Positions 41,845 to 52,272 of a DNA stretch of 64,000 nucleotides are shown here, piece by piece. The position numbers and the translations under genes were made by a program. Numbering within the stretch: the stretch's first letter is position 1; every line of letters starts with the position of its first letter. The notes under the pieces were generated by a model. That model was not told the origin of the DNA. It was given only the letters and a program-made list of their open reading frames with translations, and made no database searches. The stretch spans positions 62,001 to 126,000 of the forward strand of contig CAWGDF010000011.1 of NCBI GenBank assembly GCA_963821275.1. Reading direction: 5' to 3'. This DNA is from JACVRW01 sp963821275 (GTDB lineage Bacteria; Actinomycetota; Thermoleophilia; Solirubrobacterales; Thermoleophilaceae).

Positions 41845-43396
41845 CTACTTGATGGCGCGTGACCCGCGAAAGGTCGGGTCGTAGGCCCTGGTCGCGTTGT
41901 CGCTTCCCTTGTCGGTGCCCGGCACCGCCGACGTGGTCATGGCAAACGTCAGGAGCGCGTGCGCGACCGCGTCGGACATCTCGTCCAATGCGACGTCGTT
42001 CACGTTCGCGAACGTGTCGCAGGCCTGGTGGTAACAGGGGTCGAACGCCACCCCCGCAGTGCCGCCCCACTTAGCGGCCTGCTCGGCGGTCTTGATGTCC
42101 TCGGCCCCTGTGAACAACCCGCCGGCCGGGATCCCGGCGGCCACGAACGCGTCGTAGTCCGAGCGTCCGTCGAAGGGTGTGGGCTCGGTTTCGCGGCCAA
42201 TCGACTCGAAGAAGTCGACGAACCACGTCCTCCACGACCCCGGACCCGGTCGAACCGGTTGAGGCGGTGTCGGATGCGTCCCCGTCGTAGACGAACCAGC
42301 CCGGGTTCGGTGAGCCGACCATGTCGAAGTTGAGCATCACCGCGATGTCCTTCAGCTGGCGACTGGTGAGTTGGCTGACGTAGTACGCCGAGCCGACCAG
42401 ACCCGCCTCTTCGGCACCGAACCAGATGAAGCGCACCTGATTCCTGGGCTCGAGACCGAGCTCGGCCAACTGCAACGCGGTCTCGAGCTGAGCGGCCGAG
42501 CCGGAACCGTTGTCGTTGATCCCGGGTCCCTCGGCCACCGAGTCGAGGTGCGCGCCCGACACGACCACGCGATCCGTGCGTCCGGTCGTCGTCTGAGCGA
42601 TCACGTTCTCGGAAGTGCGTTCCTCGGAGATCGTGGTGGCACTGCCGGACAGCGTGACCTCCCGGCCGGCCACCCGTTCGCTCCGGATGTACCCGACCAA
42701 GTCTGCGCCAGCCTCAGCGCTCATCTCCAGCACCGGCACGTCCTGCGGGAAGCTGGCCTGCCCGAAGCCCACCACCGAACGTTCCGGAGTATTGCCCTCG
42801 TTGAAGATGATCACCGCCGACGCGCCGGCGGCCACGGCGTTCGCGATCTTCACCGAGAAGTCACAGGTGCCCCGCTGGATCAGCGCGATGTCGCCGCTGA
42901 AGCCGGCGAAGTCCTCCGGCTCGCAGCCCGAGTTCGAAGTACCGTCCGGCTGCCCGACCGGCAGCGGCACGACGACGTCTACCTCCTGCACAACACCGGA
43001 GAACGGTCCGCTGCCGGAGTAGCCCATCGTGGCGATGTCCTCGCCGTCGACGTAGGTGAAGGGGAAGCCCGGCGACGTGCCCGTCAGCGTTGCCGGCTCC
43101 AGTTCTTTGAAGAAGTTGTAGGTGAATGGCTGGCGGGTCACCTCATATCCTGCCGCGTCCATCAGGCCAGCGACGTAGTCGGCCGACAGGTCGTAGCCCA
43201 GCGTGCTCGCCTCGCGCGTTCCCTCGCTCAAATTCGCGAACCCCTGGAACTCTGCCTGGTGGCCGCGCACGGCCGCCAGCGTGACCGCCTCGCGCAATGC
43301 AGTCGTATCCGTGGGCGGGGCGGCGCTCGCCCCCACCGGCAACAACGCACAACCCGCGGCCGCCACCGCGAGCGCGCCGAACAAGCGTCCCCTCAT
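41845..43396 (-). CDS. Secreted M28-family aminopeptidase with PA domain, one frame shift
   Basis: ATG at 43394-43396 opens MRGRLFGALAVAAAGCALLP (signal peptide). A PA domain (GVVQEVDVVVPLPVG, then CDFSVKIANAVAAGASAVII) is inserted before the zinc domain: VVVSGAHLDSVAEGPGINDN, FIWFGAEEAGLVGSAYYVSQ, AVMLNFDMVGSPN. After a frame change near 42225 it continues WFVDFFESIGRETEPTPFDG, SDYDAFVAAGIPAGGLFTGA and CYHQACDTFANVN with the last zinc His. One extra G (GAGgACGTGG) explains the break. All five metal ligands are present in the joined protein of about 516 residues. Confidence 0.85.
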
Positions 43397-43576
43397 CAAG
43401 CGATCCCCCCACTGGAAGCGCCGCGCCTCTGCTACGCGACAAGTGGCGGAGAGAAAATGCCAAGTCGCGGTTTGCTCGCACGCGCAGACGTCGATTGGTC
43501 GCCTCGACAAGCTGATCCACTCGGCGCGGCGGGGCAGGGTTCGCGGCCGCCGCGGGCAGTGTCCCGCTCGCGAGCG

Positions 43577-45545
43577 TCAGCTCTTCTTCTTGACCGTGAT
43601 GGTGACCGGCACGCTGGTGGTCGTCGCTCCGGCGTTGTCGGCTGCGCGTGCGGTCAGCGTGTAGCTGCCGGCGGCTCCGACGTTCCAGCGGAGGGTGTAG
43701 GGCGCGCTCGTGTCCTCGCCCAGCTTGGCCGCGCCGTTGAAGAACTCGACCCTGGCCACGCTGCCGTCCGGGATCGGCCGCGCTCGCAGCAAGCGAGATC
43801 TTCGCCGGCGAGATGAAGCTTGCGCCGTGCGGCGGCGCCGTGAGCGACACGCTCGGCAGCTGATTCGCCGGAGGGGGTGGTGGTGGCGGCGGCGGTGGCG
43901 GTGGTGGTGGTGGTGGTGGCGGCGGCGGGGCCGCGGAGTCCAGGTTGACCATCTTCGCCACCGACGGAACGCCGGCGGAGTCGACGATGAAGAGCATGTA
44001 GACGCCGGGGACCGCCGTGTGCACGTTCGCGGGAACGGTCGCCGTCAGCGTGCCGGCGCCGGCGGTGAAGTCGAGCGGGAGAAAGCGCTGCTCCATCTCG
44101 ACCGAGTGGGTCTGGGATCCCAGCCGCATCAGCCCGACCTTCTGGATGGAAGCGGCGTTTGGCGTGGTGATCTGGAAGGAGCTGCCGTGGCTGACCGTGC
44201 CGGGCGCGGCCGTGATCTCGGGACGCGGCGCGAGCTCGCCGGAGCCGTCCTTTTTGAATAGGTACGGCGGCGTGAATATCTCGGCGTTCTTGGCCAGATA
44301 GCCGACCTGGTCGCAGGTGCCGCAGATGCCGCCGCCCGAGGACAGCACGCGGCCGTCGGGAAGCAGCAGCGCGGTCGAGTGGTACTGGCGCGTCACCGCC
44401 TGCGCCGCGAGGGTCGTCCACTGACCGGTCGCGGGGTTCCAGCGCTCGGCGTTGTAGACACCGCCGTTCATGTCGATGAGCCCCGCTCCGGTCGAGTTGC
44501 CGCCCGTTGCCAGGACGCTGCCGTCGGCGAGCAGGGTGAGGTTGTGCTGGCGGCGGCCAAAGGCCATCGGCGCGGTGGGGGATACCTCGGGCGTGGTCCC
44601 GTTGGTGTCGATGATGCGCGCGTCGTTCGACGACGGGCCGCCGCCGGCCACGAGCGTCTTGCCGACGTTGTAGACGGCGCGGCTGCCGTAATCGCGGTTG
44701 ATCCCGTCGCGCTGGCTGAAGGTCTCCCAAGCACCGTTGCCCGTGGGATCGAGCTTGAGCATCGTCTGGTCAGGGCCGGAGTAGAAGACTCGACCATCGG
44801 GCGCGACGTCCAGCCAGGGGTATAGCGGCAGCCCGCGCGAGGCCGAGCTCAGTGTCCGCAGGCTGCCATCGGTCTTGCGCACCTCCGGGAGGTTGACGCG
44901 GCCCGACGTGATCAGCATCTCGCCGTTGGTCAGCGGGGTGACCGACGGATACCAGCGGCCGGCGGCCATGTTGGGCCCGAGGCTCCAGTCGTTGTTCCCC
45001 GGGTTGAACAGGTGCGTCTGGACGATGCCGTTGAGCGCCGAATCCAGGTTGCCACCGGCGAGAAACAGCGAACCGTCGCTCAGGTGCGCGAAGCCCGCGC
45101 AGAAGATGTTGTGGCCCGTATCGACACGGACGTTCGTATGAGTGCCGGTGGCCGGGTCATAAACGGTGGCTCGTGTGAAGTCGTGCACCGGAAAGCTCTC
45201 GGTCCGGCGGTCCCCGACGGAGTCCCAGGCCAGCACCTTGCCGTTCGGGAGCAGCGCCACGTGGATTCCGACGAGCGGCCATTCGGCAACCGGACCCCAC
45301 TGGCCCACCTGCCCGGGATCGTCCGCCACCGCGGCGGCGGTCGCCTGCGACTCGGCGGCGGAACGCAGCCGGGTTTCCTTGTTGAGCCGCGCCTCGGTCG
45401 CCGCGTCGTGGACGACCTCGTCCTCGGCCTGATGTCCCGCCGGGGTATTGACATTGTGCGCCAGAGCGACCCCCGGGGCAGCGAGCGCGAGCGCCAGCGA
45501 CGCGACCAGCGCGGCGCGCAGCACGTCGTGTGACCTCCCGACCAT
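43577..45545 (-). CDS. Secreted galactose-oxidase-like copper radical oxidase with poly-Pro linker and Ig-like domain, one frame shift
   Basis: ATG at 45543-45545 opens MVGRSHDVLRAALVASLALA (signal peptide). The kelch propeller keeps every galactose oxidase active-site residue: Cys149 in NIFCAGFAHL and Tyr199 in GRWYPSVTPL (the Cys-Tyr crosslink pair), Tyr388-His389 in RQYHSTALLL, and His480 in SQTHSVEMEQR. The C-terminal DUF1929 domain follows, then about 20 consecutive prolines and an Ig-like domain (VARVEFFNGAAKLGEDTSAP) reached by a frame change near 43785, explained by one extra G. It would oxidise alcohols or glycans at the cell surface, as GlxA does. Confidence 0.85.
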
Positions 45546-45750
45546 GCGTCCCAAGAACGGCTCAGGCAGCGGCAAACTTGCGGCTCAGCGGCGCTCCTGG
45601 CGGCGTGAGGACGGGAGGCCCGCAACCGAGGTAGCGTCGACTGGCGATTGCGGCCAGGCCGGCGAGACCCTCTGCGCAGGCAGTGCAGGCCGTGCGCTCG
45701 AGACAGCTCAGGACCACGGGCCGATCCCGAGTGACCAGAATCACAGACAG

Positions 45751-45782
45751 GTCCTGAAAGGACGTGCACACTTGTGAAGTGT
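45751..45782. promoter_or_regulatory. Two adjacent palindromes between divergent genes
   Basis: GTCCTgaaAGGAC (45751-45763) and ACACTTgtgAAGTGT (45768-45782) are perfect inverted repeats, each with a 3-base spacer, 5 bases apart. They lie in the 388-base gap between the oxidase gene (minus) and the GNAT-like gene (plus). The rest of the gap has no gene. They could bind one or two dimeric regulators. Confidence 0.4.
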
Positions 45783-45933
45783 TCGCCAGGGTCCTGATCA
45801 AGGCGCTGCCCGAGGCCGGGAGCTTCGAGCTCGGTGGCGCGAACCGCTGGATCGATGGTGCACACGACGCGCGGTCGCACAAGCCGCACCGGCGCTGACC
45901 CAGCCAGATTCTCTCGCGATCCAAAGGAGCACG

Positions 45934-46242
45934 ATGTACCCGATCATTCGACAGGCCACCGAGGACGATCAGCAGGCCCTGCAGCGGCTCGCGGACCTGG
46001 ACAGCGCGCGCCCGCTGACTGCACCCGCGCTGATAGCAGAGATCCGCGGGGAGCCCGCCGCGGCGATCTCTCTCGCTGACGGGCGCATCATCGCCGACCC
46101 CTTCAGGAACACCGCCACGCTGCAGCAGATGCTGCACTATCACCACGGCGCGCAGCAGGCGTACTCACGCCAGCCGTCGCTTGCCAAGCGCATGCGCGAG
46201 AGGGTCTCCGCCTTCCCGGCCGCCCGGCCGAGCGAAGCCTGA
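45934..46242 (+). CDS. Small protein with truncated GNAT-like N-terminus, 102 aa
   Basis: ATG 45934 follows CCAAAGGAGCACG. The start MYPIIRQATEDDQQALQRLA, then LIAEIRGEPAAAISLADGRI, imitates the first strands of GNAT acetyltransferases (IRPATxxD ... GExxAAxSL). There is no acetyl-CoA pyrophosphate loop and the rest, FRNTATLQQMLHYHHGAQQA, is a helix. Similar short proteins are common in actinobacteria and have no known function. A non-catalytic binding role is possible. Confidence 0.7.
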   Translation: MYPIIRQATEDDQQALQRLADLDSARPLTAPALIAEIRGEPAAAISLADGRIIADPFRNTATLQQMLHYHHGAQQAYSRQPSLAKRMRERVSAFPAARPSEA

Positions 46243-46311
46243 CCGCCAACCCGGACGCAGCGCCGGAGCCAACCGGAATAGCGCCTCGAGCGCCGGCGTC
46301 CTCCTTATAAG

Positions 46312-47703
46312 GTGACGTTCGGCGAGACTGAAGGTGCGGAGCTGGGTAGGGTCTTCCAGGGCGAGCTCCTTCGGCCGGATAGCGATCGGTACGACACGGC
46401 GCGGAGGGTCTGGAACGGGATGGTGGACCGCAGGCCGGCGATGATCGCTCGTTGCGCCGGGGTCGCTGACGTGAGAGCCGCGCTTGCGTTCGCGCGTGAG
46501 CACGGCGTCTCCCTTGCGGTTCGCGGCGGCGGCCACAACGTCGCCGGCAACGCGGTGTGCGACGACGGCCTCGTCGTCGACCTCTCGCGGCTGAAGGGAG
46601 TCCGGGTGAATCCCCACACGCTCACGGCGCGTGCCGAGCCGGGGGTTCTGCTTGCCGAGCTTGACCGCGGGACCCAGGCCTTCGGCCTCGCCACCCCGAG
46701 CGGCAACGTCTCGACGACCGGCATCGCCGGGCTGACCCTCGGGGGCGGGCTCGGATGGATCGCACGCAAGCACGGGGCGACTTGCGACAACCTCGTCTCC
46801 GCGGAGGTCGTGACGGCCGACGGCCACCTGATCAACGCGAGCGCGGACGAGAATCCCGAGCTTCTCTGGGGCCTGCGCGGAGGGGGCGGGAACTTCGGCG
46901 TCGTAACCTCGTTCGAGTACCGCCTCCACCCCCTGGGACCCGAGGTGCTCGCCGGCGCCGTCATTCACCCGTTCGAGCGCGCGCGGGAGGTACTTCACTT
47001 CTTTGCCGACGTCGTCGCCGCCGCACCGGACGAGCTGTCCGCCACGGCGTCGATCTTCAGGGCCGCGCCGGACTCACCGCTGCCCGCCGAAGTCCACGGC
47101 CAGACCGTGATCGCGCTGGCGGTCTGCTATGCCGGCGACCTGGACGAGGGTCAGCGTGCGCTGCGGCCGCTGCGCGCGTTCGGGCGCCCGCTCGCCGATT
47201 CCATCGCGCCGGTGCCCTATGCGGAGCTGCAGAGCGGCTCGGACGCTGCCTACCCCGCCGGGCTGCACTACTACTGGAAGTCCCACTACATCGGCGAGCT
47301 GACAGACGAGGCGATTGACGCGGTCATCGAACATGGGCCACGCATGCCCTCTCCTCTCTGCTCGTTCTACTTCCAGCACCTCGAGGGCGCGATCGGCCGT
47401 GTCGGCGAGAGCGAAGCCGCCTTCGGCCACCGACACGGCGCCTTCGACTTCGCGATTCTCACTGCTTGCAGCGATCCGGCTGAGACCGACGCCAACGTCG
47501 AGTGGGCCCAGGACCTGTGGACGGCGATGCAGCCGTTCGCCACCGGCGTCTACGTGAACAACCTCGGGGCGGAGGGCGATGACCGCGTCCGGGCCGCCTA
47601 TGCGCCGGCGACCTACGCGCGGCTCGTCGCGCTGAAGGACGCGTACGACCCGACCAACCTCTTCCGACTGAATCAGAACATCAGGCCGAGCCCGTCGGCC
47701 TGA
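46312..47703 (+). CDS. FAD-binding oxidoreductase, berberine bridge/PCMH type
   Basis: This 463-residue protein has RPAMIARCAGVADVRAALAF, then VSLAVRGGGHNVAGNAVCDD, whose His normally carries 8-alpha-histidyl FAD, and LTLGGGLGWIARKHGATCDN, whose Cys matches the second covalent attachment of bicovalent enzymes. The C-terminal BBE segment is YARLVALKDAYDPTNLFRLN. These oxidases act on sugars, alkaloids or polyketide alcohols using oxygen. Start GTG 46312, with no signal peptide. Intact and monocistronic. Confidence 0.92.
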   Translation: MTFGETEGAELGRVFQGELLRPDSDRYDTARRVWNGMVDRRPAMIARCAGVADVRAALAFAREHGVSLAVRGGGHNVAGNAVCDDGLVVDLSRLKGVRVNPHTLTARAEPGVLLAELDRGTQAFGLATPSGNVSTTGIAGLTLGGGLGWIARKHGATCDNLVSAEVVTADGHLINASADENPELLWGLRGGGGNFGVVTSFEYRLHPLGPEVLAGAVIHPFERAREVLHFFADVVAAAPDELSATASIFRAAPDSPLPAEVHGQTVIALAVCYAGDLDEGQRALRPLRAFGRPLADSIAPVPYAELQSGSDAAYPAGLHYYWKSHYIGELTDEAIDAVIEHGPRMPSPLCSFYFQHLEGAIGRVGESEAAFGHRHGAFDFAILTACSDPAETDANVEWAQDLWTAMQPFATGVYVNNLGAEGDDRVRAAYAPATYARLVALKDAYDPTNLFRLNQNIRPSPSA

Positions 47704-47755
47704 CCCTGACGCGCGCGACGGGAACAGCGTCGCCGACCGCGTACGATCTGTCGCG

Positions 47756-48268
47756 ATGGAGTGGACGATCTCCACGCCCTCCGGCCGGGACCTGCTAGAG
47801 CCCCTGATCGGCTACCGCGAGTGGGTGCTCATCGGCGAGGACCTCGTCTCGCCCCTGGCGCGGACGCCCTGGAGCGGCGAGACGATGCAGGCCGAGTGCC
47901 TGCCCACCTGCCGCGGGGCCCGCGGACTGTGGCGAGAGGCCTCCGAGCACCTCGGCCCGGCCCCGGATCCCAACTGCGTCTGCGGTCTCTACGCACTCTT
48001 CACGCCCCCGCGGCGCGGGGGCCGCGAGCGGCTCGCGGTCGTGCGCGGCGCGGTCGCCCTCTGGGGCCGCATCGAACTGCACGAGCGGGGCATGCGGGCG
48101 GAGTTCGCCCGGATCGTCACGCTCGCGCTCCCGCGCTCGCGCAGGTCCGTGGACGCCATCAGGCAGAGCGCCGAGCAGCTGGAGGTCGCCGCGGTCCCGG
48201 CCAAGGACCTTGAGGCCGCGGCGCTGCTGCACGGCCGGCCGCTGGAGCCCTCGCTGATTCCGACCTAG
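47756..48268 (+). CDS. Conserved hypothetical protein, 170 aa
   Basis: ATG 47756 opens MEWTISTPSGRDLLEPLIGY and continues REWVLIGEDLVSPLARTPWS, then CVCGLYALFTPPRRGG and VVRGAVALWGRIELHERGMR, AEFARIVTLALPRSRRSVDA. The CxCGLYA segment and the WGxIxxHExGxR segment recur together in actinobacterial proteins of unknown role. Four cysteines (positions about 49, 53, 73, 75) could bind metal. Its stop overlaps the likely stop of the convergent hydantoinase gene by three bases. Confidence 0.7.
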   Translation: MEWTISTPSGRDLLEPLIGYREWVLIGEDLVSPLARTPWSGETMQAECLPTCRGARGLWREASEHLGPAPDPNCVCGLYALFTPPRRGGRERLAVVRGAVALWGRIELHERGMRAEFARIVTLALPRSRRSVDAIRQSAEQLEVAAVPAKDLEAAALLHGRPLEPSLIPT

Positions 48269-50233
48269 CCGTCGTTCCAGTGCCGGACGGCGCGGCGCTG
48301 CGAGCATCGCCCGGAACTGCTCGGTCGTTCGCTCCAGCAGCTCCCCTGTCCCCCAGTCCAGGATCACGCCGTGGCGGCGCAGGACGTCCATCACGTCGAG
48401 CTCGCCGGAGCGGTAGAGCTCGGCCACCTCGGCCGGGTCCTGCTCGAGCCAGCCCTTGCGGGCGCCGGCAATGTGCTTGCGCTCCTCCTTGGTCCGCTGC
48501 TCATCTACCTCGTACTCGGACAGCTCGGCGTCGACGACCTCTATCGCGACGCCGTAGTCCTTCAGCGCCCGCTCGACGCTCACGTAGCCATCGGCCACGT
48601 CGTCGCAGACGGCCTGCGGATCTCGCTCCAGCGGGTCCCCGAAGCCGCCGCCGCCTGCCGACGGCCGCGTGAAGGCGTCGCCGGGCTCGAGCGAGACGTT
48701 GGAGAACACGGCGCCGAGGAAGCGCTCCTTGTCGGTTCCCCGGTTGAGCCACACGCCGTGCGGGAAGGACGGCAGGCCCCCTTCGATCCCCCAGGTGACC
48801 GAGCGCGCCCGGTCGCAGCAGTAGGACATGACCGTGTTGGTCATGTCGGTGAGGCGCCCGCCCTTCTCGACGCCGCAGCCGCCTCGGAAGCGGCCGGGCC
48901 CGCCGGTGTCGGTGAGGATCTCGTGGCTGCTGGTGACCACCGGCGAGAGCCGCTCCTGGGCCTCGAGCGGCTGCACAGCCAGGCCGACGCCGAACACCGG
49001 TGAGGTGGCGTTCGAGCCGTCCTTGCCGTTGCGGCCGCCCCAGCCGCCGGCCATCCAGTCGTACCACATGAACACCGAGTCCCCGTCGTCGCGGGTGTCG
49101 GTGCCGCCCACCAGCAGGTACTCGAGGTTGAAGGCGGCGGCCATCGCACGCTCGGGCATCACCTCCGACCAGAGCTCGAAGGCCGCGTTCATGATCTTCT
49201 CGTAGGGACCGGAGCAGAAGCCGGTCACGGCCGTCGGCGAGGCCGCGTTGACGCAGCTTCCCTCCGGGCCCAGGTCGACGTCGAGCGCCCTGTAGAAGCC
49301 GGAGTTCAGGGGCACGTCGGGGAAGAACGTCTTGGTGCCGGCCACCACGCCGGAGAAGCTCGCCCCGTAGCCCGAGTTCAGGAAGCTGCCGACCGCCGGG
49401 TGCGAGCCCGAGAGGTCGTAGCGGACGACATCGCCGTCGATGGTCATCTTCACCTTGATCGGGACCAGGCCCTCGCCCTCGTTGGGATCGAAGTCGATGT
49501 AGTCCTCGGTCTCCCAGGTTCCGTCGGGGAGCTCGGAGAGCCGCTTGCGGGTGAGCTGCTCGACGTAGTCCTGCACCTCGCCCATCGCCGCGACGACGGT
49601 GTCCCGTCCGTACTTGTCGCAGAGCCGCAGGATCTCGCGCTCGGCCACGGCGGTGGCCTCGACCTGGGCGAGGCAGTCGCCCTCGGCGTCCTCGGGCGCC
49701 CGCGTGTTGGACACGATCAGGCCGACGATGTCGGCGCGGTACTCGCCCTCGTCGTAGATCCGGACCGGCGGCACGCGCACGCCCTCGCCGTAGTGGTCGC
49801 GCGCGCTCACGTCGAACGAGCCGGGCACGCTGCCCCCCATGTCGGCCCAGTGGCCGTTCGACTCGGCCAGGCAGATCAGCTCGTCCTCGTGGAACACCGG
49901 GCGCACGATCCGCACGTCGTTGAAATGCGTGCCACCGAGGTAGGGGTCGTTGATCGCGAAGACGTCGCCCGGGCGCATCTCTCCCTCGAACGCGTCGGCG
50001 ACGGCCTTCGCCGTCAGGTGCAGGGTGCCCACGTGCACGGCAATGTCCTGGCTGCCCTGCATGATCGTGTTGCCCTCGGGGTCGCAGAGCGCGCTCGAGA
50101 AGTCGCGCGAATAGATGACGAACGAATGGCAGGTCCTGAGGATCTGCTCCGCCATCTCGTCGACGATCGTGATGAACGCGTTCTTCAGCACCTCGAAGGT
50201 GACCGGGTCGAGCTTGGTGTCGGTGGTGCTCAT
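48265..50233 (-). CDS. hyuB: Hydantoinase B/oxoprolinase family protein (HyuB)
   Basis: This protein of about 650 residues opens MSTTDTKLDPVTFEVLKNAF and shows VIYSRDFSSALCDPEGNTIM, DVFAINDPYLGGTHFNDVRI, FNLEYLLVGGTDTRDDGDSV, and a glycine-rich PSAGGGGFGDPLERDP end. HyuB works with HyuA in ATP-dependent hydrolysis or carboxylation (oxoprolinase, hydantoinase, acetone/acetophenone carboxylase relatives). The open frame continues antisense through the next gene to 47795, but one extra G near 48295 would restore AVRHWNDG and a TAG at 48265-48267, which I prefer. ATG overlaps the HyuA stop (ATGA). Confidence 0.88.
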
Positions 50234-52269
50234 CGATCACTCCCCTCGATCGTCATGCGGATGTTGCGGTACTCGTCGACCTCCGCGGCCACCCCGGGCG
50301 GAACCACCGTCGTGGAGTCGAGCTGCTCGACGATCGCCGGTCCTTCGAACGAGGCGCCGGCGGGGAGCGAATCGCGCCGGTAGACCGGCGTCTCCATCGC
50401 CTCCCCCTCACCGTCGAAGCGCACGTCCCGGGTGCTGGCGGGCTCGGGCATCGTGCCGTCCTCGTCGTGGGTCGGCAGCTCGGCCTTCTGGGTCACGCCG
50501 ACCGCCCGCAGGTTGAGCCGGTAGAGCTCGATGGGGCTGCCCTCGCGCCGGTAGCTGTGCTCGCGCTCGTGCTCGTCCTGGAAGGTCTCGACGAGGTCGT
50601 CGAGCGACTTGACCGGGCCCTCCACCGGCACCGCGATGGAGCGCCACTGGCCCGCGTAGCGCATGTCGATGGTGCGCTGGAGCTCGACCCGGTCCTCGGG
50701 CACTCCCTCCGCACGCATGCGCTCGCCGGCCTCGTCCTCGAGCTCGGCGAACGCCTTCTCGACCTCGTCCGGGTCGAGCTCGTCCACCGTCCCGAGCATC
50801 AGCGTGAACAGGTCGTGGCGCACGTCCACGAGCAGGCAGCCGAGAGCCGAGGTCGTGCCCGGGTTGGGGGGCACGAGCACGGTCGGGATCGACAGCTCGC
50901 GGGCGAGCGCGGCCCCGTGCAGGGGGCCGGCGCCGCCGAAGCAGACCAGGGCGAACTCGCGCGGGTCGTATCCGCGCCGCACCGAGATCAGCCGGATCGC
51001 GTCGGCCATGTTCGCGTTCGCGACCTCGAGCACGGCCTCGGCGGCGTCATCGACCGACAGTCCGAGCGGCTCGGCCACGCGCTCGCGCACGGCGGAGGCC
51101 GCGGCCTCCTCGTCGAGGGTCATCGCGCCCGCTATCAGCTCGTTCCCCAGGCGTCCCAGCACCACGTTCGCGTCGGTGTTTGTGGCCTCGTCGCCGCCCT
51201 GGCCGTAGCAGGCGGGCCCCGGATCCGCGCCCGCCGACTGCGGTCCGTTGCGCAGCGAGCCGGCGTCGTCGAGCCAGGCGAGCGACCCGCCTCCGGCGCC
51301 GATCGTGAGCACCTCGATGCTCGGGAACAGGATCGGGTAGCCGTACTGGACCGACCACTCGTTCGTCGTCCGCGCCTCGCCCTCGTAGACCAGCGAGATA
51401 TCGGTGCTGGTCCCGCCCATGTCGAGCCCGATCGCGTTGTCGAAGCCGCACAACCCCGCGATGTGCCGGCTGGCGATCGCCCCGGCCGCGATCCCGGACG
51501 CCGCCAGGCGGACGGCCCAGCGATCGGCGGTCTCCGGGGTCATCACTCCCCCGCCGGAGTGGAGGATGAGCAGGTCGCCCTCGTAGCCGCCCTCCTTCAG
51601 CTCGTTGCCGAGCTCGGTCACGTAGCGGCCGACCAGCGGCTGCAGCACCGCGTTCGCGATGGTGGTCGAGAAGCGCTCGTGCTCGAAGATCTCGGGCAGG
51701 ACCTCGCTCGAGGTCGAGACCCGCACGTCCGGCAGCTCCTCCTTCAGGATCTCCGCCATGCGCCGCTCGTTTGCCGGGTTCGCGAAGGAGTTGATGAAGC
51801 AGACCGCGACCGTCTCCACCTCATGGCGCTCCAGCAGCTTCGCCAGCTCGCGCGCCCCGTCCTCGTCGAGCTCCTCGAGGACGTTGCCCGCGTAGTCCGT
51901 CCGCTCGGCGACCTCGAAGCGCCGGCGCCTCGGTATCGGAGGCGGCGCGACATCCGAGTAGGCGTCCCAGAGGTCGTCGCGCGTGCCGCGACGGATCTCG
52001 ATCACGTCGCGGAAGCCCTTGGTGGTGACCATGGCCGCGGGCGGGTAGCGCCGCGTGAGCAGCGCGTTCGTCGCGACGGTCGTTCCGTGCGAGAACAGCG
52101 CGACGCCGTCCAGGTCGACCTCCGCCTCGCGCACGCCGGCCAGTACGCCCTCGATCGGGTCGGAGGTCGACGGCACCTTGGCCACGCGCAGCTCGCCGCT
52201 GTCCCGGCTGAGCACGCAGATGTCCGTGAACGTCCCGCCGACGTCGACGGCGACGATGTTGTCAGCCAT
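50230..52269 (-). CDS. hyuA: Hydantoinase A/oxoprolinase family protein (HyuA)
   Basis: This 679-residue protein opens MADNIVAVDVGGTFTDICVL with the DxGGTFTD phosphate loop of the actin-like ATPase fold. It continues VALFSHGTTVATNALLTRRY and AIGLDMGGTSTDISLVYEGE (second phosphate motif), then SIEVLTIGAGGGSLAWLDDA, ADPGPACYGQGGDEATNTDA and FALVCFGGAGPLHGAALARE. The subunit activates the substrate with ATP for HyuB. No third carboxylase subunit is seen nearby. Intact, overlapping HyuB by 4 bases and 3 bases after the cupin gene. Confidence 0.95.
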   Translation of the reverse strand: MADNIVAVDVGGTFTDICVLSRDSGELRVAKVPSTSDPIEGVLAGVREAEVDLDGVALFSHGTTVATNALLTRRYPPAAMVTTKGFRDVIEIRRGTRDDLWDAYSDVAPPPIPRRRRFEVAERTDYAGNVLEELDEDGARELAKLLERHEVETVAVCFINSFANPANERRMAEILKEELPDVRVSTSSEVLPEIFEHERFSTTIANAVLQPLVGRYVTELGNELKEGGYEGDLLILHSGGGVMTPETADRWAVRLAASGIAAGAIASRHIAGLCGFDNAIGLDMGGTSTDISLVYEGEARTTNEWSVQYGYPILFPSIEVLTIGAGGGSLAWLDDAGSLRNGPQSAGADPGPACYGQGGDEATNTDANVVLGRLGNELIAGAMTLDEEAAASAVRERVAEPLGLSVDDAAEAVLEVANANMADAIRLISVRRGYDPREFALVCFGGAGPLHGAALARELSIPTVLVPPNPGTTSALGCLLVDVRHDLFTLMLGTVDELDPDEVEKAFAELEDEAGERMRAEGVPEDRVELQRTIDMRYAGQWRSIAVPVEGPVKSLDDLVETFQDEHEREHSYRREGSPIELYRLNLRAVGVTQKAELPTHDEDGTMPEPASTRDVRFDGEGEAMETPVYRRDSLPAGASFEGPAIVEQLDSTTVVPPGVAAEVDEYRNIRMTIEGSDR

Positions 52270-52272
52270 GGC

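Noticed and set aside
42371..43816. 481-codon plus-strand frame opposite the M28 peptidase
   Set aside because: It is antisense to a gene with all zinc ligands and has no coding features of its own.
43860..43930. Triplet repeat as a CRISPR or tandem DNA repeat
   Set aside because: It is the codon run for a polyproline linker inside the oxidase gene. No spacers exist. No CRISPR array is seen in the window.
47795..48264. C-terminal extension of HyuB through the convergent 170-residue gene
   Set aside because: The extension has no HyuB similarity. One extra base near 48295 restores a normal end, so I stop HyuB at 48265.
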